Positions 8,677-18,161 of a stretch of DNA of 64,000 nucleotides are shown here, in pieces. The notes under the pieces are model-generated. The model ran no database searches. It worked only from the letters and a program-made list of their open reading frames with translations, and was not told where the DNA came from. How positions within the stretch are numbered: the stretch's first letter is position 1; every line of letters starts with the position of its first letter. The stretch spans positions 1 to 64,000 of the forward strand of contig JBLSDH010000007.1 of NCBI GenBank assembly GCA_052315415.1, written 5' to 3'. A program made the translations under genes and the position numbers. This DNA is from Cuniculiplasma sp052315415. Lineage in GTDB: Archaea > Thermoplasmatota > Thermoplasmata > Thermoplasmatales > Thermoplasmataceae.

Positions 8677-11040
8677 TTGGAAAAAACACTTATAATTTCT
8701 GAGAAGGCCGACGCAGGGAGAAGAATTGCCTATTTCCTGTCAGATGGAAAATCAAAACAGAAGAGATCAAAGACACTTAACTATATTGAATATGAGGGAG
8801 ATGACGGTTTCATCCTGGTACCTCTTTCCGGTCACATTGTGGAGATAGATTTTCCAGATAAATATAAGGATTGGAAATATGAAACCATCAGGGATATTGT
8901 GGAAAGCAATATAGTTGTAAAAATAAAAAATAAAACTGCATATGAGAGTCTAAGGGAGATGGGAAAAAAGGCAAAAAGAATAGTCGTTGCAACCGATTAT
9001 GATAGGGAGGGGGAACTCATTGGCACTGAGGCCCTGGAGATAATAAAAAAAGAATCCGGTTTCAACGGGGAAATTCTCAGGGCAAAATTCTCTGCCTTAA
9101 CGGCAAGGGAAATAAAGGAAGCATTCTCAAATTTCATAAATGTAGATTATAATCTCTCAGATTCTGCAGCTGCAAGGGAGGAAATAGACCTTTACTGGGG
9201 AGTTGCACTCACAAGGTATTTTTCAGTGATCACAGGAAGAATGGGAAAGGATTTCATATCCATAGGAAGGGTACAGACACCAACTCTTGCCATAATAGTA
9301 GAGAGGGAAAGGGAGATTGAAAATTTTGTGCCTGAAAAGTTCTGGGAGATTAAGGCTGTATTCTCAAAGGGTGGGAATTTTATTGGAACAAATGAAAAGG
9401 GGAGGTTTAAAAACAAGGAGGAGGCAGAGTCAATACTCTCAGGAATTAAGGGTAAAAATGGTGTTGTTGAACATTTTCTTAAAGAGATGAGAAAAATATA
9501 CAAACCTGCCCCTTTCAATACAACAGAATTTTTAAGGGAAGTCGCTAGAATAGGGGTAAGTCCTGGAATAGCCATGAAGATTGCAGAATCACTTTATGTG
9601 AGGGGTCTCATAAGCTATCCAAGAACGGATAATACTGTTTATCAGAAGAGCATAAACCTGAAATCTGTTGTGGAAAAATTGAAAAATTCAGAATTTTCTG
9701 AAGAGGCATCCATGGTTCTCTCTCAGAAAGCCATATACCCATCAAGGGGAAAGGTTGAAGCAACTGATCACCCTCCAATATATCCTACGGATGTTCCTGG
9801 AAAGGAGAAACTTTCAAAGGTAGAGATGAAGGTATACGAACTAATTGTGAGAAGATTCCTTGCTACACTTTACAAGGAAGGGGAGAGGGAGCACAGGGAA
9901 GCAAAAATATCAATAAACGGTGAAATATTTATTACTGAGGGGAGCCATGTGACTGATCCAGGCTGGCTTTCCATATACAAATACAGAACGTATCAGGACG
10001 TTTATCATCCTGATCTGAATGTGGGAGAAGTTGTTAAGGTAGTGGACTCTTTTCTTGAGGAGGGAGAAACAAAGCCTCCATCAAGGTATGATGCGGGCTC
10101 ACTCATAAAGGAGATGGAGAACCTGAACCTGGGAACCAAGAGCACTAGGCATGAAATACTTGATAAATTACAGACAAGAGGTTTCATAGAGGGAAATCCA
10201 CTGAGACCAACTCAGCTGGGAAGAGCACTTATAGACGGAATTAAAACTGCAGATTCCAAAATTTATCTTCCGGATATGACCGCTGAACTAGAGGTGGAAA
10301 TGGACAGGATTGCTGCAGGTGGAAAGAAAAAGAGTGAGGTGGTTGATGAATCCAGAATCATGCTAAAGAGAGTGCTTGAAGAGCTGGATTTAAAAAAGAG
10401 TGAGATTAAGTCATTCATTTCAAACGCATTGAACTCTGGAATAGCTGTGGGAACATGCAAAAAACATGAAAAAAAGGTTATTGCTGTAAAGATAAGGGAC
10501 TATTTCAGGTTCAAATGTGAGGCTGATGGCTGCTATGATTTTTACCAGAAGATAAGAGGCCTTCCCAAGGAGACCGGAGAGTACTGTCCTGTCTGCGGAG
10601 CACCTCTTGTAAATGTAATAAGGAGGGGCCAGTCACCAGAGAAAATATGCATTGACAAGTCATGCAGTTTCAATGAGAAACGATTGGATGTTGGTGTATG
10701 TCCGGATGACGGTGGCACCTTGGTTATAAGACAGTCAAAGTATGGAAAGAGGTTTCTGGGCTGCAAAAATTATCCAAAGTGCAAGAAGACATATTCTCTT
10801 CCACAAAAGGGGGAAATATCATTTACAGGAAAGTTCTGTCCACACTGCAATTCTCCAATACTTGAGGGGAAAATAGCTGAAAAGACCTGGGAATTCTGCC
10901 CAACACTTGGATGCAAATTTAATGGTTCATCTAATAAAATAAAGGAAAATAGCAAAGAGACATCAAAAAAGAAAACAACTAATAAATCTAAATCAAATAA
11001 GACTGTAAAGAGTAAGAAAGGGGTGAAGCAGGTTGGATAG
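8677..11040 (+). CDS. topA: DNA topoisomerase I (type IA)
   Basis: This 787-residue enzyme relaxes negatively supercoiled DNA. The Toprim domain starts at once (LIISEKADAGRRIAYFL) and has the acidic ATDYDREGELIG. The active-site tyrosine lies in RGLISYPRTDNTVY. The C-terminal 200 residues hold cysteine clusters typical of topoisomerase zinc ribbons (CPVCGAPL with CIDKSC, CPDDGGT with CKNYPKC, CPHCNSPI with CPTLGC) and end in a Lys-rich tail. The start is a TTG at 8677 with GAGGG a few bases before it, and no ATG fits. The next gene overlaps it by 8 nt. Confidence 0.94.
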   Translation: MEKTLIISEKADAGRRIAYFLSDGKSKQKRSKTLNYIEYEGDDGFILVPLSGHIVEIDFPDKYKDWKYETIRDIVESNIVVKIKNKTAYESLREMGKKAKRIVVATDYDREGELIGTEALEIIKKESGFNGEILRAKFSALTAREIKEAFSNFINVDYNLSDSAAAREEIDLYWGVALTRYFSVITGRMGKDFISIGRVQTPTLAIIVEREREIENFVPEKFWEIKAVFSKGGNFIGTNEKGRFKNKEEAESILSGIKGKNGVVEHFLKEMRKIYKPAPFNTTEFLREVARIGVSPGIAMKIAESLYVRGLISYPRTDNTVYQKSINLKSVVEKLKNSEFSEEASMVLSQKAIYPSRGKVEATDHPPIYPTDVPGKEKLSKVEMKVYELIVRRFLATLYKEGEREHREAKISINGEIFITEGSHVTDPGWLSIYKYRTYQDVYHPDLNVGEVVKVVDSFLEEGETKPPSRYDAGSLIKEMENLNLGTKSTRHEILDKLQTRGFIEGNPLRPTQLGRALIDGIKTADSKIYLPDMTAELEVEMDRIAAGGKKKSEVVDESRIMLKRVLEELDLKKSEIKSFISNALNSGIAVGTCKKHEKKVIAVKIRDYFRFKCEADGCYDFYQKIRGLPKETGEYCPVCGAPLVNVIRRGQSPEKICIDKSCSFNEKRLDVGVCPDDGGTLVIRQSKYGKRFLGCKNYPKCKKTYSLPQKGEISFTGKFCPHCNSPILEGKIAEKTWEFCPTLGCKFNGSSNKIKENSKETSKKKTTNKSKSNKTVKSKKGVKQVG

Positions 11041-11905
11041 GGGAACAGTTTCTGAGATTGGAACAGCTATTCTCTTCGCAGTTGCAACGGGACTTGCAGC
11101 CCTTACGGCAATAATCATGGTGATGGTAAACACTCCCACGTCTGCATCCAACCCATCTGGTGGCATAGGCTATGTGCTATACTTCATTGTGGGAATAATA
11201 CTGATGTCTGCACTGATCATATTTTTATCAAGAAAGCGTGGCCTTGGAATACTTAGATACATATTTGCCATATCAATGGCATTCGTCATTTTTCTTGTTG
11301 TGAATTACCTTTACGCACTGCTTCCTGTAACCCAGCTTGAATACGAAATACTTGTTTTTGCAACACCGGTTGTATTCCTGTATTTCCTTTTATTCAGGCC
11401 CAACTGGATAGTTGTGAATATTGCAGGTGTCCTTGTCTCTGCAGGTCTTGCCTCAATATGGGGTCTTGAGCTTGGAATATATGCAGCAGTTGTTTTGATG
11501 ATCGTGTTTGCAGTTTATGATTACATAGCTGTTTACAAAACAAAGCACATGCTCACCATTGCAAGGGCTTCCACGGATTCAAGAATGCCACTTTTCTTCA
11601 TAATACCAGAAAGAAGAGGTGTAGATATCAACAAGATTAACATTGATGTTCCTGGCGATGAAAGGGGTGCAATTCTCATAGGATACGGAGATATAGCAAT
11701 ACCGAACATAATGGTAATCTCTTCATACCTTTATTCCGGACTTTCAATCGAATATCTTCTATTCCCACTCATTGGAGGTATTATAGCACTTTTTGTCCTA
11801 TTCAGAACAGTTAAAAAGCCTGCCCCAGGACTTCCATTTCTGAACACGGGGGTTCTAATAGGTTTTGGGATAGCCCTTCTTCTCACATATTTAAGGTTAA
11901 TTTAG
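11033..11905 (+). CDS. Presenilin/signal-peptide-peptidase homologue (intramembrane aspartyl protease)
   Basis: This 290-residue protein with about nine hydrophobic segments carries the two catalytic aspartates of the family. The first is in the YD motif (VYDYIAVYKTKHM), the second in GxGD (IGYGDIAIPNIM). The PAL region is represented by KPAPGLPFLNTG. Such enzymes cut transmembrane segments. Archaeal members are known, but their physiological substrates are poorly defined. It starts at a TTG overlapping the end of topA, so it is probably co-transcribed with it. Confidence 0.87.
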   Translation: MDRGTVSEIGTAILFAVATGLAALTAIIMVMVNTPTSASNPSGGIGYVLYFIVGIILMSALIIFLSRKRGLGILRYIFAISMAFVIFLVVNYLYALLPVTQLEYEILVFATPVVFLYFLLFRPNWIVVNIAGVLVSAGLASIWGLELGIYAAVVLMIVFAVYDYIAVYKTKHMLTIARASTDSRMPLFFIIPERRGVDINKINIDVPGDERGAILIGYGDIAIPNIMVISSYLYSGLSIEYLLFPLIGGIIALFVLFRTVKKPAPGLPFLNTGVLIGFGIALLLTYLRLI

Positions 11906-12243
11906 AGTGTCTTTGATATTATCTCCTCTATCTCTTTTCTGAACATTTTAAGAAAGTCTTTCTCAACCTCCTCTTTTACGTTCTCAGGTGCCGACATCAG
12001 ACCGATTTTGGCTGTAACCTTTGCCATTTTTGCCATGGCATCGTATTCCTTCACCTTGCCTTCAATATACCCCTCAATGGCATCAGTTATGTCCTTCTTT
12101 AGTTCCTCAGAATTGCTGATTCTCCTCCTTATGTATTCCTTTATCATGTCCTTCACAATTTCCCTAACAGCCTCCATGTATAATTCTTCAGAGGGGAGCA
12201 TATCAAGGATACCACGGAGATATTTTCCAATCCTTTCTTCCAT
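11902..12243 (-). CDS. Small charged helical protein of unknown function
   Basis: The 113-residue product is almost wholly predicted helix, with alternating Lys/Arg and Glu residues and no membrane segment. It has a central KVKEYDAMAKMAKVTAKIG stretch and an acidic C-terminal half. I do not recognise a family. It is convergent with the presenilin homologue, their stops sharing 4 nt. A TATA-like sequence lies 15-25 nt upstream of the ATG, suggesting a leaderless single-gene transcript. Confidence 0.6.
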   Translation of the reverse strand: MEERIGKYLRGILDMLPSEELYMEAVREIVKDMIKEYIRRRISNSEELKKDITDAIEGYIEGKVKEYDAMAKMAKVTAKIGLMSAPENVKEEVEKDFLKMFRKEIEEIISKTL

Positions 12244-12434
12244 GATTCAACAGTTTTAATATATAGATAAAGGTTGAGAAATTTGTAAAAATTTAAAATT
12301 AATCATTATTGAGTCATTTTGTACACTGTCAAATGCCATTGGATTTTCCCTAGTGCTTTAAAATATACTTATTTATATGAGTTTCTTATAACCTTATACT
12401 TTAAGACTCAATAATATCTATTTGAGGTGAAATA

Positions 12435-12542
12435 TTGAAGAGAAGTTCAAGAGACTGGAAAAAAAGAGGAAAAATGCGCTGGAAGTGGAGAAAAAAGAGA
12501 ATCAGAAGATTAAAGAGACAGAGAAGAGCAAATAAGAGGTAA
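12435..12542 (+). CDS. rpl41e: Ribosomal protein L41e
   Basis: A 35-codon frame encodes a peptide that is mostly Arg and Lys. Its C-terminal part, MRWKWRKKRIRRLKRQRR, is the hallmark of L41e, the smallest ribosomal protein of archaea and eukaryotes. The start is taken as TTG at 12435 because GAGGTGA (12424-12430) stands 4 nt before it. An internal ATG at 12474 would give a 22-residue product nearer to the eukaryotic length. A TATA-like box lies around 12367-12377. Confidence 0.88.
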   Translation: MKRSSRDWKKRGKMRWKWRKKRIRRLKRQRRANKR

Positions 12543-12597
12543 TGTAAATTCTTATTATTTTAAAAATTTAGGTATTAAGAAAATTATTTTAAAGGTA

Positions 12598-14277
12598 TTA
12601 ATAAAGCGGCTCTCCTATTGTCATGACAGACATGTGTGAGTATTTATTCTGAGAAATTGTTTTTAGTGTTCCATTCACTATCTCTTCATCAGGTTCACTT
12701 ATATTCTGAAGAACGCTGCATTTTATATTCTCATCAACTCCATTTTCAATTAGCCATGAACATATGTTATCTGGCATGAAATCAAAGGGTCTTGGAATCA
12801 CTATTGCATTGCCCATCTTTTTCACTGACTTCAGAAGCCTAGCTTTTCTATCTTCTATCTGTCCGGTTAAATGAAATGATATCACAGGTACAAGTTCAAG
12901 TCCCATTCTGGATATTGAAGATGCTGCCTGCACTGAACTTATTCCCGGAATTACGCATACATTTTCACATGTTGCTGTAAATCTTCTTATGAGTTCGGTT
13001 TCTGTGAAACAAGAATCACCGGTAAAAAGGTATACTATATTGTAGCCTTTTTTATACAGATCAATTATCATATCAACGTATTTCTGTTGCTCCTTCCATT
13101 TGAGTTGGTTCACCCACTTTCCACCAATATATGGAGAGGCGGTTTTCAGAGGTTTCTCATAACCACAAACCACGTCTGAATCCAGAATAGATCTTATGCC
13201 CTTTATTGTAAGAAATTGGGACGATCCAGGCCCTGCTCCAATGAATGTTATTTTTCCATAAAAAAGACGCTTTCTAGTGGCAACTGCAACAGTCACGTAT
13301 CCCTCATACTTTCTCTTTTTCATCACAAGTTCAGAACCAGGACCCAGTGATGCCAGTGCCGCTGGCTCGGCAACACCAATTGCACCTATATGCTCTGCAG
13401 ATGCAGAATAGGAAAGATTGTATTTCTCACCTATTTCATTTAATTTTTCCACCTTAATAACAGTATTACTTTTATTATATTTTTCAGTCATTTGAATCAA
13501 AGGTGGATCGGCCTTGACGCTTGCAAATACATCAACATCACTCATTTCCAGAGACAATAAGTTTAGTGTGTCAATGACAGCCTTCTCCATTATATGAAAA
13601 TCTGTTGCTTTTCTGTAGCCAATACCAAGTGAAACATTGTCAGGAACCAGATATGCAATATTTTTTGATCTTTCCGGTTTTTCCGTGATCACAATATCCG
13701 GTTCTTTTGGATCCTCAACTATAAATTCATATTTACTCAAAATGGATTTTAAAGATTTCACTCTCAGATTTGTTTCGTTTTTCACCCTCAATTCATTTCC
13801 ATTCACAATCTTTGAATTTACTGGTATTATTGATTCCTCATTATGAATGGTACAAAAGAGCATTTTGCTTATTTCCTCAATGGAAATTCTACCTATGGAT
13901 TCTGCCCCATCTGTTATTACAGCGGTCATTTCACACCATTGAGAAATTTCAGAGGCAAGTCTGTTTGCACCCGACCCATGGGTACCATAAAATGGTATTA
14001 CAAATCTACCTGCATCGTCCACCACAATCACTGGCGGATCGTATCTTTTTCCAAATGAAACACCATCCAGAATGCTTCTAGCCCCTGATAAGGACATAAC
14101 AAGCACAATGGGCCTTCCTTTGAAAAATTCATCTCTGACTTTTTTTATATTAAATGTATCTGCAGAATATGATACAAATTCAACTTCAAAACCATGGTTT
14201 TTTAGAGCTTCTGAAATTTTTTTACCAGTTATGATTCCAGCATTGGAAAGTACAAACAACATTACATCATTGTACAT
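12598..14277 (-). CDS. cbiGE: CbiG-CbiE fusion: cobalt-precorrin-5A hydrolase and cobalt-precorrin-7 C5-methyltransferase
   Basis: Residues 1-340 of this 559-residue protein are CbiG, which opens the ring lactone and releases acetaldehyde. They include the FYGTHGSGANRLASEI glycine-rich motif and the later AEHIGAIGVAEPAAL segment. Residues about 350-559 are a tetrapyrrole methylase of the CbiE type, with TFIGAGPGSSQFLTIKG, LFTGDSCFTETEL and the family signature VIPGISSVQAASS. The ATG at 14277 is chosen because TTAGGAGAGG precedes it; an earlier ATG at 14316 has no such site. It overlaps the cbiF stop by 11 nt. The two steps are close but not adjacent in the pathway. Confidence 0.88.
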   Translation of the reverse strand: MYNDVMLFVLSNAGIITGKKISEALKNHGFEVEFVSYSADTFNIKKVRDEFFKGRPIVLVMSLSGARSILDGVSFGKRYDPPVIVVDDAGRFVIPFYGTHGSGANRLASEISQWCEMTAVITDGAESIGRISIEEISKMLFCTIHNEESIIPVNSKIVNGNELRVKNETNLRVKSLKSILSKYEFIVEDPKEPDIVITEKPERSKNIAYLVPDNVSLGIGYRKATDFHIMEKAVIDTLNLLSLEMSDVDVFASVKADPPLIQMTEKYNKSNTVIKVEKLNEIGEKYNLSYSASAEHIGAIGVAEPAALASLGPGSELVMKKRKYEGYVTVAVATRKRLFYGKITFIGAGPGSSQFLTIKGIRSILDSDVVCGYEKPLKTASPYIGGKWVNQLKWKEQQKYVDMIIDLYKKGYNIVYLFTGDSCFTETELIRRFTATCENVCVIPGISSVQAASSISRMGLELVPVISFHLTGQIEDRKARLLKSVKKMGNAIVIPRPFDFMPDNICSWLIENGVDENIKCSVLQNISEPDEEIVNGTLKTISQNKYSHMSVMTIGEPLY

Positions 14278-15046
14278 TATTTCCTCTCCTAAAAGAGTGG
14301 GTATAGCTTGGATCATATAGTTTGCTATAGTTAACTTTACTCGGGTTCACAACATCTCCCACTATTATCAATGCGGTTCGATAGATCCTCTCCTCTTTCA
14401 CCTTTTTAACTATATCTTTTAGAGTTCCTATTATCCTCTTTTCATCTGGCCAGGTAGAATGGTAAACTATGCCAACCGGAGTGTTTTCACTGTACCCTCC
14501 ATCCATAAGGTCCTTTACAACGCTGTCTATCATATGTATTGCTGCAAAAATGACCATTGTGGAACCGTTCTTAGCCAGACTTTTTATGGAATCCCTTTGA
14601 TCTACCGGTATCCTTCTGGATCCACGGGCAATTATGATTGATTGGGATATGCCATCAATGGTCAGCTCAGTTCCAAGGGAAGCAGCCGCAGATGTCAGTA
14701 CACTTACCCCCGGTATGACCTCCACATTCACACCCGCCTCCTGGTACATTTGTATCTGTTCTTTCAATGCTCCATAGATGTGAGGGTCTCCTGAATGCAC
14801 CCTTACGAACAGTTTTCCCTCACTAAGTGCCTTCATTGATATATTAAATACCTGGTCTCTGTTCAATCCCGAACTGTCATGGATAATGGCATCTTTTTTG
14901 CATATTTTCAGTATTTCAGGATTAACCAGTGAACCTGCATACACCACAATGTCAGCGCTCTCAAGAAGTTCTTTTCCTTTTACTGTTAACAGTCCAGGAT
15001 CACCAGGACCAGCACCCATTATATATACCTTGCTTCTATCAAACAT
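14267..15046 (-). CDS. cbiF: Cobalt-precorrin-4 C11-methyltransferase
   Basis: This 259-residue SAM-dependent tetrapyrrole methylase opens with VYIMGAGPGDPGLLTVKG, the P-loop-like SAM motif. It continues with DIVVYAGSLVNPEIL, which is specific to CbiF/CobM, then RVHSGDPHIYGA and VEVIPGVSVLTSAAASLG. It methylates C11 of the corrin precursor. GAGGTGAAAAT directly precedes its ATG. Only 4 nt separate it from cbiL and it overlaps cbiG-cbiE. The product is cytoplasmic. Confidence 0.92.
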   Translation of the reverse strand: MFDRSKVYIMGAGPGDPGLLTVKGKELLESADIVVYAGSLVNPEILKICKKDAIIHDSSGLNRDQVFNISMKALSEGKLFVRVHSGDPHIYGALKEQIQMYQEAGVNVEVIPGVSVLTSAAASLGTELTIDGISQSIIIARGSRRIPVDQRDSIKSLAKNGSTMVIFAAIHMIDSVVKDLMDGGYSENTPVGIVYHSTWPDEKRIIGTLKDIVKKVKEERIYRTALIIVGDVVNPSKVNYSKLYDPSYTHSFRRGNNVQ

Positions 15047-15050
15047 ATTT

Positions 15051-15734
15051 TCACCTCTTCATTATTACAAGTGAGAAGTAATCAAAGGGCAATTCATCTG
15101 AGGAATCTCCAATCATTTCCCTTTCTGTTGAGCACCTTCTCCCATATTTTACAATTTTGAAACCGGGAAATCGATCCTTCAAAATTTCCACGAATTTTGC
15201 ATCTGGAACCTTCAAAATAACCAAAGTTTCCGCTGCCGATACATCCAAATTCCCTGTACAATTGTAAGTTGTGACAATTATTGTCTGGTCCCCCTCAGCA
15301 AGATTTAGACCCATGGAAGATGAGCAGCTATCCATTGAATTTATGCCGGGAATGATGTTAATTAAAAAACCCCTTTCCTTCAAAATATTCATCAGCCTGT
15401 TAAATGTGCTGAAAAAAACAGGGGAACCAAGTACCGCGTAGGACATTTTTTTAAATCTTTTTTCATCCTCCTCAATTATATCTGCATTTTTCTCCCAGAA
15501 TGAATTGTTGTATTTGTTGTCCCTGGTCATTGGGAAAACAAGTTTTTTAAGTTCCACATTTTCATTAAATTTGTATCTGTTCATTAAGGTCTCAACAATT
15601 TTAAATGAAATGCTGGAATTCTGTCCACTCCAGGGAAAATAAATTACGTTGCTTTCACGAAGCACATTTAGCCCCATTATACTTATGAGTTCCGGGTTTC
15701 CAGGCCCAAGGCCAACAACCGTTAGTTCTTTCAT
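15051..15734 (-). CDS. cbiL: Cobalt-precorrin-2 C20-methyltransferase
   Basis: The 227-residue methylase has TVVGLGPGNPELISIMGL at the N-terminus. The typical CbiL/CobI region with FPMTRDN and a following Asn/Trp-rich helix follows, then VLGSPVFFSTFNRLM and IIPGINSMDSCSSSMG. It adds the methyl group to C20 after cobalt insertion. Its ATG overlaps the end of cbiT by 4 nt. At 227 residues it is of normal length. Confidence 0.88.
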   Translation of the reverse strand: MKELTVVGLGPGNPELISIMGLNVLRESNVIYFPWSGQNSSISFKIVETLMNRYKFNENVELKKLVFPMTRDNKYNNSFWEKNADIIEEDEKRFKKMSYAVLGSPVFFSTFNRLMNILKERGFLINIIPGINSMDSCSSSMGLNLAEGDQTIIVTTYNCTGNLDVSAAETLVILKVPDAKFVEILKDRFPGFKIVKYGRRCSTEREMIGDSSDELPFDYFSLVIMKR

Positions 15735-16330
15735 TTCATTTCACCGGTCACTATGTAAACAGGATTTCTCGACAGCATTGCATATCCAGTTGAAGTCTTC
15801 CTTCCAGTTGATATGTTTACCTCAACGACCTCCACATTAAATGAGGCATCCTCAAGAGTTTTAATCATACTGACAGTGGATTGCAGTTGTATTGTATTTG
15901 AAACAACAATGAAGCCTGTCCTTATACTTTCATCCATTTTTTTAAGAAGCTCATGAGAGGCTTCGATTCCACCACCTATGAATAACCTGTCTATAATCAT
16001 CTGTGGTCTGAAATCTGATATATCTGCATTTAGGACATGATAATTTTTGTAAGGAGAAAGCTTTTCAAAATTTTTAACTGTGAGTTCACATGCATCCTTG
16101 CTTCTGTCAATCCCTATTATCAAGCCATCATTGCCCACAACCCTTGACATTTCAACCGCAACTGACCCTGTTCCACATCCTGCATCTATACATTTGTTTC
16201 CACTGAAGAGCCTTAGTTTTGAAATGGAAAGTGCCCTTATCTCTTCCTTTGTCATGGGGGTTTTATCATCCCTGAAAAATTCTGAATCAGGAATCCCCGG
16301 AACATTCATAATTCTAAAAATTTCATTCAT
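15731..16330 (-). CDS. cbiT: Cobalt-precorrin-6B C15-methyltransferase (decarboxylating)
   Basis: This 199-residue Rossmann-fold methyltransferase is unrelated to the tetrapyrrole methylases around it. The N-terminal GIPDSEFFRDDKTPMTKEEI region is the CbiT hallmark, followed by SAM motif I CIDAGCGTGSVAVEMS and the IDRSKDACEL loop. It methylates C15 and removes the C12 acetate carboxyl, complementing the CbiE domain encoded two genes downstream. It overlaps cbiD and cbiL by 4 nt each. Confidence 0.92.
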   Translation of the reverse strand: MNEIFRIMNVPGIPDSEFFRDDKTPMTKEEIRALSISKLRLFSGNKCIDAGCGTGSVAVEMSRVVGNDGLIIGIDRSKDACELTVKNFEKLSPYKNYHVLNADISDFRPQMIIDRLFIGGGIEASHELLKKMDESIRTGFIVVSNTIQLQSTVSMIKTLEDASFNVEVVEVNISTGRKTSTGYAMLSRNPVYIVTGEMK

Positions 16331-17415
16331 ATTTTCACCAGCCCTCTGATCTCATCCTGTAGTTTTGATCCATAAATTTTCCCCTCCGAATTTACCAAAA
16401 ACACTGATATGTTGGAACTTCCAAACCTTTCCTCAACCCTTTTATATATCATGCTGCATAATCTGTCAAAAAATTTTCCCCTCCTGCTCTCAGAAACCAA
16501 TGAAATTGCAAATTCGGTGTTTTTGGATTCAAGTATCTTTTCTGCCAAATCTATATTTTCACCTGAAATAAGGGCAACCAGTGCGATTGTCTCCATTCTT
16601 CCATCTGCTATCCTGCTGTGTGTATTGAATATTCCAGAGGCAAGTTTCACTAGTTTTCCCGGAAGACCTAAAATTATGATGTGTGAATATGAGGATTCTT
16701 TTGCAAAATCTATTGCCTGACCTATATGATCTCCCGTAAGGAAAATATTCCTATCTGGTACCCCTATCATTTTCTTTGCAATTCTCACTGCTGTATTCCC
16801 GGGGCAAAGAACTGCTATGCTGGAGACGCATCTACCTGTTTTCATGATGTATCGAAGGTGGTTCACATAGTCATCCCTGGAAACAGGCTCCTCAATGCCT
16901 GTTGTTCCCAGGATTGATATGCCCCCTGAAATCCCAACTCTCTCATTCATTGTTAATTTTGATTTTTCTTCACCCTCTGGAACAATTATTTCAATGAAAG
17001 CTGAGTGAAAGGGTTTCAAAACTTCTTTGGCAGCATTCACAATCATTTCCCTTGCCACAGGATTTATTGCCTGTTCCCCAGGTTTCACCGGAAGTCCGGT
17101 CACCATCGCAGTGCCAATACCCTTTCCCCCCTGAACAGTAATGGTTCCGTTTCCATTTTTCAAACATGCATTCGCAACGATAGTAATGCCATCCAGTTCA
17201 TCCGGGTTGTCACCAGAAAATTTTCTCACTGATCCCCTCCCCTTCATATTTCCAAGATTTTCCATTTTTTCAACAGGTATTTCAAGTCTGATTCCCAGCG
17301 GTGTTGGTATACCAACCATCTGTATATTTAATCCGTAGGCGGCAAGAACCGCTGCCTTTGCAGCAGCTGATGCGGCAGCGCCTGTTGTTATTCCATACTG
17401 TTGAAAGGGGTTCAT
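16327..17415 (-). CDS. cbiD: Cobalt-precorrin-5B C1-methyltransferase
   Basis: The 362-residue protein begins FQQYGITTGAAASAAAKAA, the CbiD family start. It contains the glycine-rich GGKGIGTAMVTGLPVKPGEQAINP and the C-terminal FLTGDHIGQAIDFAKESS region. CbiD is a distinct methyltransferase that methylates C1 in the anaerobic route, so its presence marks the early-cobalt pathway. It is coupled by 4-nt overlaps to cbiH before it and cbiT after it. Confidence 0.93.
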   Translation of the reverse strand: MNPFQQYGITTGAAASAAAKAAVLAAYGLNIQMVGIPTPLGIRLEIPVEKMENLGNMKGRGSVRKFSGDNPDELDGITIVANACLKNGNGTITVQGGKGIGTAMVTGLPVKPGEQAINPVAREMIVNAAKEVLKPFHSAFIEIIVPEGEEKSKLTMNERVGISGGISILGTTGIEEPVSRDDYVNHLRYIMKTGRCVSSIAVLCPGNTAVRIAKKMIGVPDRNIFLTGDHIGQAIDFAKESSYSHIIILGLPGKLVKLASGIFNTHSRIADGRMETIALVALISGENIDLAEKILESKNTEFAISLVSESRRGKFFDRLCSMIYKRVEERFGSSNISVFLVNSEGKIYGSKLQDEIRGLVKI

Positions 17416-18161
17416 TGCCCACCATATTTGTTTGTATAGCCTCTTGGCGTTGCCATTTTTCCCCTTACCATCCTGGTGTTGGAATTGCCAATTATGACCG
17501 TTGTTATCATGTCTGCCGTGTTTGGGTCGTAGGTTTCAACGGTTTCAATTTCTATTTTCATCCCCTTTCTGTAGGCGTTTCTAACATGGGCCACAGGTGT
17601 TTTCCCGTCCCTGTATTTTTTCACTATGGAGAAAGCCTCAGAGAGATTGTCCGGAAATCTGGATCCTCGTGGATTATAGATAACTGTCACGAGATCAGCA
17701 ATCATGAGACACTCCATCCTTTTCATTATGACGTCATGAGGAGTTAGCATGTCACTCATGCTAATCACCGCAAAATCATTTGCAAGAGGGACACCTACAA
17801 GTGAAGCAACTGAACTGAGCGCACTGATACCCGGGATGATCTCTATGTCTATATCTTCATTTATGCTTTCTACGATTTCAAAAAGTGCTGCCCCAATGCC
17901 ATATATTCCAGGATCTCCACTTGATACCAGGGAAACAACATTTCCCTCATCGGCTTCCTTCACTGCGTACCTTGCCCTTGCAAGTTCCCCTGTCATGCCA
18001 TTTGATACCACCTTCTTGTGAGAAATAAGATCTCTTATTAGTTCAACATAGAGTGTGAAACCCACTATTACCTGAGACTCTGAAATGGCCTTTACTGCAG
18101 CAGGGGATAGAAATTCCCTTGAACCAGGGCCAATGCCTACAATATATATTTTTCCTGACGT
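17412..18161 (-). CDS. cbiH: Cobalt-precorrin-3 C17-methyltransferase, with an ACG codon where the start should be
   Basis: The family motifs are present: SAM-binding GKIYIVGIGPGSREFLSP at the N-terminus, VSSGDPGIYGIGAALFE and EIIPGISALSSVASLVG. CbiH methylates C17 and contracts the ring. The first standard start codon, a GTG at 18065, would cut off the SAM motif. The open frame continues upstream without stops to ACG at 18161-18159, which is 6 nt after GGTGAT and in the place expected for ATG (giving xSGKIYIVG). From there the protein is 249 residues, a normal length. The 5' end overlaps cbiC by 25 nt. The start is inferred. A point mutation or read error is possible. Confidence 0.8.
   Translation of the reverse strand, partial: TSGKIYIVGIGPGSREFLSPAAVKAISESQVIVGFTLYVELIRDLISHKKVVSNGMTGELARARYAVKEADEGNVVSLVSSGDPGIYGIGAALFEIVESINEDIDIEIIPGISALSSVASLVGVPLANDFAVISMSDMLTPHDVIMKRMECLMIADLVTVIYNPRGSRFPDNLSEAFSIVKKYRDGKTPVAHVRNAYRKGMKIEIETVETYDPNTADMITTVIIGNSNTRMVRGKMATPRGYTNKYGGQ

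Noticed and set aside
18063..18065. GTG at 18065 as start of cbiH
   Set aside because: It would remove the SAM-binding GIGPGS strand, which is present in frame upstream without any stop.
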